Positions 1 to 6,329 of a stretch of 64,000 nucleotides of DNA are shown here, piece after piece. Source of the DNA: Arthrobacter sp. HY1533 (lineage in GTDB: Bacteria; Actinomycetota; Actinomycetes; Actinomycetales; Micrococcaceae); contig NZ_JANKZF010000029.1 in NCBI RefSeq assembly GCF_027568515.1, positions 1 to 64,000 on the forward strand. The letters run 5' to 3'. The translations under genes were made by a program, and so were the position numbers. The notes below the pieces were generated by a model, which had not been told where the DNA came from, made no database searches, and saw only the letters and a program-made list of their open reading frames with translations. The stretch's first letter is position 1. Each line of letters opens with the position of its first letter.

Positions 1-28
1 AGGTGAGTCTGGCATTAGCGTGGGACAT
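1..28 (-). CDS. IS481-family transposase, N-terminal fragment (runs off left edge)
   Basis: Reading leftwards, an ATG at 28 is preceded by a GGAGG ribosome site (minus strand of 34-38) and opens the peptide MSHANARLT before the window ends. IS481-family transposases commonly begin with a short His/Ala/Arg/Leu/Thr stretch of this kind, and the Bordetella IS481 start is similar. Only nine residues are visible, so family assignment rests on that resemblance plus the good ribosome site. The rest of the element must lie outside the window. No second IS end is visible here, so the exact element boundary is unknown. Confidence 0.55.
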
Positions 29-90
29 GGGAACCTCCGGACCGTGAAGGATTAGACAACTCCACTAAGCCCGGAGGCTCCCCCTTTTTT
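29..90 (-). promoter_or_regulatory. Hairpin sequestering the transposase ribosome site (or terminator on plus strand)
   Basis: Positions 29-40 and 71-82 form a 12-bp stem with a 30-nt loop. In minus-strand RNA all 12 pairs form (one is G-U) and the stem buries the GGAGG ribosome site of the transposase. In plus-strand RNA the same position is an A/C mismatch, but a run of six T at 85-90 follows the stem. It could therefore block translation of read-through transcripts entering the IS, or terminate transcription leaving it. IS10 and IS200 are known to use fold-back inhibition; that it happens here is inference. Confidence 0.45.
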
Positions 91-230
91 CAAGACCCGA
101 GCGTCACCAACCTCATGGCCAAGTACACCTAACCCGGTCCCGGGACCTTCCGCCGGCGCCGGAAACGGTAGCATGGAGCTTTTGGATGCTGCCCGTTTTT
201 GGGCCGGCGCCACGGCACATGGGGAGTGGA

Positions 231-2306
231 ATGGCGGTCTGGACAGGGCACAACTGGCAGTTCATCGAGACAGGTGACGCACAGGCTGTCATCGGCATAG
301 CCTTCGGCATTGGCCTGCTGGATGAGGCCGTCAGCTCCACCGGGGCACTGTCGATTGCCCTGTCCGCGCTCCGGGCGGAGCTGTCGCAGCCCGTCGACGT
401 GGGCGACGGGACCTTCTTTGTCCCGGACGTAGAAGTTTCCCTGTGCACCGACACGGCCACCCTCACCATCCGGGGCAGCCGTGAAGGGGTCTCCGCCACC
501 TGGCGCCGCCTGCCCGGGCTGTTCGTCCCCGGCACTGTTCACGCGGACGTCCCGCTGCTGCGGCCCGAGCCCCTTGCCTGGCCCGCTGACGTTGTGCACC
601 GCACCGGACACAATGCCGCTGCCCTGGGCTGGTTGAAGACCACTGCCCCCGACGCCCACGGCCAGGCGGCGGCCCTCCTGCCCCGACTGGATCCCCGGTC
701 CCGCGCATTCCCCGCGGTGTTTTTCACCAACGACAAGTTCCTCGTTGGCCTGGCGTTTCCCATCGAGCCCGTCACTGACATTCCACCCCTGTTCAGCGGG
801 CCGGACGACGTCGTTGCGGCGCCCCGCTCGCTGTGGGCAGACGGCACCCCTGCCTGCACCGATCCGGACCGGGCCGGCCAGGAGCCGTCCACCGTCAGCA
901 AGGGGGACTCCTCCCACCTCGACGGCTCCCTGGGCATCTCACAAACGGGCATCAGGCGGGTGCTGCTGTCGGCCCTGGTTCCGCGCTCTACAGGGGGCCA
1001 GCTGGCAGCCGAACTCCTGCGCCGAAAGGCCGCCGCGATTGGCGCCGACACCATCGGCCACCGGGACGGCCTGGGCCTTGAACTGCAAGGTGCCGGGGCC
1101 GCGTCGATGCTGGTGGTCACCTCTGGGCAGCCAATTTCCGGACCGGACCGGAACGAGCTGCTCAAGGAACTCGGCAAGGCCCTGGCGCTCGTTCCGGACG
1201 CCTGGATCCACGATGCCGTGGCCGATGCCGGTGCGTCGGATCCAAGGCTGGAACGCGAGCGCAGGCTCATGGGCCTCCCGGCGGAATCGGCCGCCACGGT
1301 TTTCGGGGTGCGCAAGGCCATCAGCGACGCCGTCAGTCACACCCTGAGATTGAACTTCGTCCTGGCCAGCTCCGGCTTCGGCGATGCCAAGCAGGCGGAC
1401 GCCGGCCTGCCCCAGCCGGGAAGCGAGCAGGTATTCAAGACCCGGGTGGGCCGCGTGGTCCACGAAGCACGGGTGGATTCCTGGGACCCGACACCCCCTC
1501 CGGCGTGGATTTCCTCGCTCATTGTTGGCCGGGACAACATCCGCCTTGGCGGGCTGCAGGCCGGCCATGGCCAACGGGCACCCATCACCGACGGGGTTGC
1601 CACCACGGCAGCAATTGCCGTTTTGGAGGACCCGGCCGGCACAGTGGTGGTTGTCGATGACCAGCTGCGGACGCTGACACTGCAGCCGGAACTGTTCCAC
1701 CGCCCCGACAAATTGCGCCAGGTCCTGTCCACGAGGCTGGCAGGGGTCCCACGCCTTGCTTTCACCAGCACAGTGGATCCCGCCAAGCTGAAGAGCTTCA
1801 TCCGGCAAAAGCAACGCGCAAAACTGTGGCCGATCGTGGGTGCGGCTGCCGTGGTTGGGGCGGTGGTCGGCCTCAGTGCGCTGAACAACACTTCCGACCC
1901 CGTCGCCACCGAGCGCATTGCCTTCGGCGAAACCGCGCAGCTGAGCAACGGCACGACAATCACCGTGGGCAATCCGGAGCTTGGGGCGGAGGGCCTGCTG
2001 CGCACCGCCGCCGTCGATGTTCGCTTCTGTGCAGGTGGCGACACGAAGGCCAAGGGCCTGCCACCGGAAACCCGCCGAAGCATCGCCCCTGCGGACTTTC
2101 TCGGATTCAACAAGGGAGCGGGCAATGCCCAGCTGGTGGACAGTTCAGGGGGTCTGCATGCCGCCGTCCTCGCCGACGGCCAATGCACCACGGGCAGCCT
2201 GACCTTCGGGGCGCCACAGCTGGAGAACCCCAGGTTTGCCTACAAGAACCAGGCAGGCGACGACGTGGTCTGGTATCCGGCCGGTGAGCTGCCGGACGGC
2301 AAGTAG
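231..2306 (+). CDS. Membrane-anchored protein of unknown function, possible inactive M16-like domain
   Basis: This 691-residue protein is not recognised with certainty. The ATG at 231 is chosen because GGGGAG lies at 221-226; upstream in-frame ATGs at 186 and 219 lack a ribosome site. Residues 1 to about 530 are soluble and contain a stretch (GIGLLDEAVSSTGALS) that vaguely resembles the start of M16 peptidases but has no HxxEH zinc motif. A single membrane helix follows at about 531-551. The last 140 residues, with two Cys and many short beta-like segments, look like an extracytoplasmic sandwich of DUF4352 type. The predicted arrangement is an N-in, C-out protein. The next gene is separated by a strong inverted repeat, so it is probably not co-transcribed. 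Confidence 0.7.
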   Translation: MAVWTGHNWQFIETGDAQAVIGIAFGIGLLDEAVSSTGALSIALSALRAELSQPVDVGDGTFFVPDVEVSLCTDTATLTIRGSREGVSATWRRLPGLFVPGTVHADVPLLRPEPLAWPADVVHRTGHNAAALGWLKTTAPDAHGQAAALLPRLDPRSRAFPAVFFTNDKFLVGLAFPIEPVTDIPPLFSGPDDVVAAPRSLWADGTPACTDPDRAGQEPSTVSKGDSSHLDGSLGISQTGIRRVLLSALVPRSTGGQLAAELLRRKAAAIGADTIGHRDGLGLELQGAGAASMLVVTSGQPISGPDRNELLKELGKALALVPDAWIHDAVADAGASDPRLERERRLMGLPAESAATVFGVRKAISDAVSHTLRLNFVLASSGFGDAKQADAGLPQPGSEQVFKTRVGRVVHEARVDSWDPTPPPAWISSLIVGRDNIRLGGLQAGHGQRAPITDGVATTAAIAVLEDPAGTVVVVDDQLRTLTLQPELFHRPDKLRQVLSTRLAGVPRLAFTSTVDPAKLKSFIRQKQRAKLWPIVGAAAVVGAVVGLSALNNTSDPVATERIAFGETAQLSNGTTITVGNPELGAEGLLRTAAVDVRFCAGGDTKAKGLPPETRRSIAPADFLGFNKGAGNAQLVDSSGGLHAAVLADGQCTTGSLTFGAPQLENPRFAYKNQAGDDVVWYPAGELPDGK

Positions 2307-2329
2307 CCTTCCGCATTTTCAGCTTACAA

Positions 2330-2365
2330 CCTGTGGGGGGCCTTGCCGCAAGGCCCCCCCACAGG
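2330..2365. promoter_or_regulatory. Rifamycin-associated element (RAE)-like inverted repeat
   Basis: A 15-bp inverted repeat with a single bulged C and core CCTTGCCGCAAGG (2341-2353), flanked by G-runs and C-runs, lies 58 bp before the helR start. From memory, the actinobacterial RAE upstream of rifamycin-inactivating enzymes and helR genes is a G/C-flanked dyad around CTTGC-N-GCAAG; the core at 2337-2357 matches that. The TTGCCG inside it (2343-2348) could double as a -35 box. A simple terminator for the upstream gene is the alternative, but there is no T-tract on either side. Confidence 0.65.
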
Positions 2366-2415
2366 GCGCACAATGGGTAGCTGCCCCACCAGCTCCACCC
2401 GAAGGAACCGCGCCC

Positions 2416-4572
2416 ATGACCCCGGCAAACAGCCCGTTCAATCTCCCCGAAAACCTTGCCGCCAAGGCCCGTCATGCGCTCATCGCCGCCGACGAACAGC
2501 ACTTTGACCTCATCGCCTCGACCCTTGCATCCACAGCCTCCCAGCTTGGCGAACAGCTCGTGGCCGCGCGCCGGGAGCACGTCCGGCTGGGGCAAGCCGC
2601 CGTGGAACGCGATGTCGAAGTCCGCCGGCTGGCCACACGCCTGCGCACGCTTGAGCGCTTTGGCCTGGACCTCTGCCTGGGCCGGATTGACCCGGCTGAC
2701 GGTTCCGGGCCGCTCTACATTGGGCGGCTCGGCCTGACGGACTCCGAGGGCAACCGCCTGCTGACCGACTGGCGTTCCCCGGCGGCCGAACCGTTCTTCG
2801 GCGCAACCCACGCCAATGCCATGGGCCTGGCGGGCCGCCGCAGGTACCGCTGGACGCGCGGCAACATCACCGACTACTGGGACGAGGCGTTTGCCCTGGA
2901 CGGCACCGCGCCGGATTCCACCGCAGCACTTGAAGACCTCTCCGCCTTCATCGCCAGCCTGGGCAGCGCCCGCTCGGACTCCATGCGGGATGTGCTCGGC
3001 ACCATTGCTGCCGACCAGGACGCCGTCATCCGGGCACCAGCACGCGGCACGCTCGTGGTCGACGGCGGCCCCGGCACGGGCAAGACGGTCGTGGCACTCC
3101 ACCGCGCCGCGTACCTTATCTACTCCGACCCACGCATCGGCCGGCACCAGGGCAGCGTGCTGTTCGTGGGACCGCACCAGCCCTTCCTGAACTACGTTGC
3201 CGACGTCCTGCCAAGCCTGGGGGAGGAGGGCGTTCGGACGGCCACCTTGCGGCACCTGGTCCCGGAGGGCACCGAGACCCTTCCGGAACGCGAGCCGAAC
3301 GTGGCCAGGCTGAAATCAACGGCGGCCATGGTCTCCGCCATCGAATCGGCGGTGCGATTCTACGAGCAGCCACCCGCAGGGGCACTGTCCATCGAAACGC
3401 CATGGGCTGATCTCCAGGTCAGCACCGGCGACTGGGCCGAGGCCTTTGCCACGCCGGGCCCCGGCACCCCTCACAACGAGGCCCGCACCGAGGTGTGGGA
3501 GGCGCTGCTGGACATCCTCGAGGAGCGGCACAACGGCGGCGACTTCCCCGAGGGCGCGCTTCGCCAGGCCCTTGCCCGGCATGGGGAATTGGCGGCCACC
3601 TTCAGCCAAGCCTGGCCGCTGCTGCAGTACACGGACATTGTGGGTGACCTCTGGCGGGTCCCGGCCTACTTGCGCCTGTGCGCGCCGTGGCTCAGCCGCG
3701 CGGAGGTGGAGCTCCTGCAACGCGAGGACCCCTCGGCGTGGACCGTGGCTGACCTGCCCCTGCTCGGCGCGGCCAGGCTGCGCCTTGGCGACCCGGAGGA
3801 ATCCCGGCGCAAGCTGCGGCAGGCCGCCGTCGAACGTTCCGGGAGGGAACTCATGGACAGGGTGGTGGGGGACCTCATTGCCGCCGATGATTCCGAGCTG
3901 CTCGTCATGACCATGCTGCGCGGCGACGACATGCGGGAGAGGCTGGGCGGCCAGGACCAGGTGCCCGGCGCGGAACCGGATGCACTGGCGGGCCCGTTCG
4001 AGCACATTGTGGTGGATGAGGCGCAGGAACTCACGGACGCCCAATGGCAGATGCTGCTGACGCGCTGCCCGTCGCGCAGTTTCACAGTGGTGGGGGACAG
4101 GGCGCAGGCGCGGCACGGCTTCGCAGAGTCCTGGGAGGAACGGCTGGCGCGGGTGGGGCTGGGCAGCATCTCGCTGGCGCGGCTCGGGGTCAACTACCGC
4201 ACGCCCGCGGAGGTCATGGACGCGGCCGGGCCCGTCATCAGGGCGGCGCTTCCGGATGCCAATGTGCCGGCATCCATCCGCAGCGGCCCGCCTGTCCTGT
4301 ACGGTTCGACGGCGGAACTTGGCTCCCGTCTGGAGGCTTGGCTGGGTGCCAATCCGGCGGGAACCGCGTGTGTCATCGCTACGATTCCGGTGGCCTCTGC
4401 GGTGACAGCCATGCCACGGGTTTCGGTGCTGGCGCCGGAATTGGCCAAGGGACTGGAATTTGACCTGGTGGTGCTGCTGGAACCGGAGTCGTTCGGAGCT
4501 GGCATCACGGGTGCGGTTGACCGCTATGTCGCCATGACGCGCGCAACGACGCAGCTCGTGGTGCTTGGCTGA
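2416..4572 (+). CDS. helR: HelD/HelR-type RNA polymerase recycling motor ATPase
   Basis: Superfamily 1 ATPase of 718 residues that removes stalled RNA polymerase from DNA; actinobacterial HelR also ejects bound rifamycin from polymerase. Visible motifs are Walker A GGPGTGKT at 217-224, DEAQ at 534-537, the VVGDRAQA motif soon after, VNYRTPAEV, GLEFDLVVLL and the terminal YVAMTRATTQLVVLG. The N-terminal 170 residues are charged and helical, as expected for the arm that enters the secondary channel. Start 2416 is set by GAAGGAA at 2401-2407; the frame is open further upstream but has no ribosome site. The size fits actinobacterial class II HelD (about 720-740). The RAE-like dyad just upstream supports HelR over generic HelD or UvrD. 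Confidence 0.85.
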   Translation: MTPANSPFNLPENLAAKARHALIAADEQHFDLIASTLASTASQLGEQLVAARREHVRLGQAAVERDVEVRRLATRLRTLERFGLDLCLGRIDPADGSGPLYIGRLGLTDSEGNRLLTDWRSPAAEPFFGATHANAMGLAGRRRYRWTRGNITDYWDEAFALDGTAPDSTAALEDLSAFIASLGSARSDSMRDVLGTIAADQDAVIRAPARGTLVVDGGPGTGKTVVALHRAAYLIYSDPRIGRHQGSVLFVGPHQPFLNYVADVLPSLGEEGVRTATLRHLVPEGTETLPEREPNVARLKSTAAMVSAIESAVRFYEQPPAGALSIETPWADLQVSTGDWAEAFATPGPGTPHNEARTEVWEALLDILEERHNGGDFPEGALRQALARHGELAATFSQAWPLLQYTDIVGDLWRVPAYLRLCAPWLSRAEVELLQREDPSAWTVADLPLLGAARLRLGDPEESRRKLRQAAVERSGRELMDRVVGDLIAADDSELLVMTMLRGDDMRERLGGQDQVPGAEPDALAGPFEHIVVDEAQELTDAQWQMLLTRCPSRSFTVVGDRAQARHGFAESWEERLARVGLGSISLARLGVNYRTPAEVMDAAGPVIRAALPDANVPASIRSGPPVLYGSTAELGSRLEAWLGANPAGTACVIATIPVASAVTAMPRVSVLAPELAKGLEFDLVVLLEPESFGAGITGAVDRYVAMTRATTQLVVLG

Positions 4573-4605
4573 CGCCCGCCACTCGGCTGCATAGCCTTGG
4601 CTCCC

Positions 4606-5457
4606 ATGGGAGACAAACAAACAGACATCACATGGGAACTGGCGCGCGCCACCAACTTGGACAACTGGGAGGACAGGGTCCCGCTGCACGAGGCGGCCTA
4701 CGGCGTCGCGGCATTTGAGGATCCCGGCCACCTCAGTGAAGTGGCCCGGGAAGACCTAATGGCCATGGCGCCATTCCTGCCGGGCGGATCCGTTGCTGCC
4801 TTGGATGTGTGCCACCTGCAGTGCCACATCGGCACCGACACGTTGTCGTTGGCCAGGGCGGGTGCCAGGGTCACCGGCGTCGACTTTTCACCTGCGGCAC
4901 TGGAGTCCGCGGCTGGGCTGGCGGAACGGCTGGGCCTGTCTGCCACGTGGGTGGCGAGCGATGTCCTGGACGCGCGGGCAGCTGTTGCCGGGGACTTCGA
5001 CGTGGTTTACACGAGCATCGGCACCATCACTTGGCTGGATGACCTGCACCGCTGGGCCGCCCAGATCGCCGGGCTGCTGCGCGCCGGCGGACTCTTCTAC
5101 ATCCGGGATGGGCACCCCTCGCTGTACGCCCTGGATGAGGATGCCGAGAGTTTGCAGCTGCGGTACCCGTACTTCGGCGGCGGAGCTGCACAGCTCTGGG
5201 ACGAGTCGACCACTTACGCCGGCGACGGCACTGTGGCGCACTCCCGCACCTACCAGTGGGTCCATCCAATGTCCGATATTCTCAACGCCTTGATCGGCGC
5301 CGGGCTGAAGCTGCTGCGCGTGGATGAGGGCAAGACCCTGCCGTGGCGCTTCAGCACTCGCATGGTTGAGGTGCCGGGTGGTTTTGCCTGGCCCGAGGAG
5401 GAGCGGGACCTGGTGCCGTGCACGTACACCATCATCGCCAGGAAGGGCGGGGCATAA
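4606..5457 (+). CDS. Class I SAM-dependent methyltransferase
   Basis: Protein of 283 residues with a Rossmann methyltransferase fold. The SAM-binding motif I region reads LDVCHLQCHIGTDTLSLA, followed by GVDFSPAALESA (acidic ribose-binding position) and YTSIGTITWL as the post-motif strand. The substrate is not predictable. The start is taken as ATG 4606; a TTG at 4597 is in frame, and neither has a clear ribosome site. It follows helR by 33 bp and might be read through from it. The closest relatives are probably generic methyltransferases in actinobacteria, so only the catalytic class is claimed. Confidence 0.75.
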   Translation: MGDKQTDITWELARATNLDNWEDRVPLHEAAYGVAAFEDPGHLSEVAREDLMAMAPFLPGGSVAALDVCHLQCHIGTDTLSLARAGARVTGVDFSPAALESAAGLAERLGLSATWVASDVLDARAAVAGDFDVVYTSIGTITWLDDLHRWAAQIAGLLRAGGLFYIRDGHPSLYALDEDAESLQLRYPYFGGGAAQLWDESTTYAGDGTVAHSRTYQWVHPMSDILNALIGAGLKLLRVDEGKTLPWRFSTRMVEVPGGFAWPEEERDLVPCTYTIIARKGGA

Positions 5458-5607
5458 GCCTTGCTCAGCCATCAATGACGGCGTCGCCACGCCGCCCAAG
5501 GTCGGGCAGCGCACTGGGTTGTCGCATCGAGGCAAGCAAAAGTCAGCGTCGGCCACAATTGAATGTCGGCCACAACGGGCGTGGGACCGCCGGAGTAGCG
5601 TGGAGGC

Positions 5608-6039
5608 ATGGGTGAATGGGACGGACAGCCCGGAACGTTGATGCTCCCGGATGGCCGGACCGTCCGTGGAACGGGCGTTCGACGGGCTCGCGGAGATGTC
5701 GGGCCACCGGAGTTTGCCGTCTACCTGCTCGGCCGCGACCCGGGCATCCGTCTATGGGATTGCCGTTGGGTGCGATGGCGGGATTTTGGCCCCCCGCACT
5801 CAACCACCGACGCCTTGGCTGCGCTGCAAGAGGCATTTGCCAGGGCCGCATCGGAGCGGGTGGAAATAGCCTGCGGCGGCGGTGTCGGGCGAACCGGAAC
5901 CGCACTGGCCCTCATGGCCGTCATGGCGGGCATCCCGGCTTCCGGCGCTGTGGCCTGGGTCCGGGAGAACTACCACCCGAGAGCGGTGGAAACCCGACGC
6001 CAGAGACGGTGGGTTATGGAGGCCTCGGCGACGCTGTGA
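5608..6039 (+). CDS. Small protein-tyrosine-phosphatase-like protein
   Basis: Protein of 143 residues with the phosphatase signature C89-X5-R95 (CGGGVGRTGT) followed by an alanine-rich helix and a basic tail, as in compact dual-specificity or tyrosine phosphatases. The candidate general acid region is near residues 50-63 (WDCRWVRWRDFGPP). It is predicted to be cytoplasmic with no signal peptide. ATG 5608 lies 7 bp after a GGAG-like stretch (5600-5604). It stands alone between a methyltransferase and a repeat cluster, so its substrate is unknown. The 150-bp upstream gap contains an 11-bp direct repeat, GTCGGCCACAA, at 5548 and 5565, spaced 17 bp, whose meaning is unclear. Confidence 0.7.
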   Translation: MGEWDGQPGTLMLPDGRTVRGTGVRRARGDVGPPEFAVYLLGRDPGIRLWDCRWVRWRDFGPPHSTTDALAALQEAFARAASERVEIACGGGVGRTGTALALMAVMAGIPASGAVAWVRENYHPRAVETRRQRRWVMEASATL

Positions 6040-6048
6040 GCCTGCCCC

Positions 6049-6245
6049 GGTGGTCGATCCCGTGCGCGGTGGTCGAGCTTGTCGAGACCCCGGGCGCCTC
6101 GGTGGTCGAGCCTGTCGAGACCCCCGCGCACCCCGGTGGTCGAGCCTGTCGAGACCCGGTTCGGCCTCCGGCGGTCGAGCCTGTCGAGACCCGGCCGTAC
6201 CCCGGTGGTCGAGCCTGCCCCCGGTGGTCGAGGTTGTCGAGACCC
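6049..6245. repeat. Cluster of Micrococcales-type 23-bp repeats
   Basis: The unit is GGTGGTCGAGC, then C/TTG, then TCGAGACCC, about 23 bp and partly palindromic. Full copies lie at 6068-6090, 6101-6123, 6135-6157, 6170-6192 and 6223-6245. Truncated copies lie at 6049-6060 and 6204-6217. Spacers are 5-12 bp and GC-rich. Similar dispersed elements are common between genes of Micrococcales and Nocardioidaceae. The cluster sits directly after a stop codon, so it may act as a REP-like 3-prime mRNA structure or a recombination or gyrase site. It is not a CRISPR, because spacers are too short and uneven. Confidence 0.85.
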
Positions 6246-6296
6246 GGGCCTTGCCCGTGATGCGAAAATATGTCCGTGAACTTCTCAACAACCATG

Positions 6297-6323
6297 TTGC
6301 TACTAGCAAATTTGATCTATAAT
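6297..6323 (+). promoter_or_regulatory. Consensus promoter giving a leaderless mRNA
   Basis: A perfect TATAAT at 6318-6323 is preceded by TTGCTA at 6297-6302 (15-bp spacing), within an AT-rich patch that stands out from its surroundings. Transcription from this -10 box should start near 6329-6331, which coincides with the ATG at 6330, so the DUF222/HNH mRNA is predicted to be leaderless. Confidence 0.55.
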
Positions 6324-6329
6324 TGATGC

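Noticed and set aside
2330-2365. Reading the helR-upstream dyad as an ordinary terminator
   Set aside because: It lacks a T-tract in both directions, and its core CTTGC-C-GCAAG with G/C flanks fits the RAE better; kept as regulatory with that caveat.
5548-5575. 11-bp direct repeat before the phosphatase gene as an operator
   Set aside because: Only two copies, no symmetry and no known regulator nearby; too little to call a site.
6049-6245. CRISPR array
   Set aside because: Units are 23 bp with spacers of only 5-12 bp, two copies are truncated, and there are no cas genes.
5616-6260. 214-residue plus-strand open frame with repeated Cys-Arg-Asp units
   Set aside because: It overlaps the phosphatase gene in another frame, and the apparent peptide repeats come from the DNA repeat cluster.
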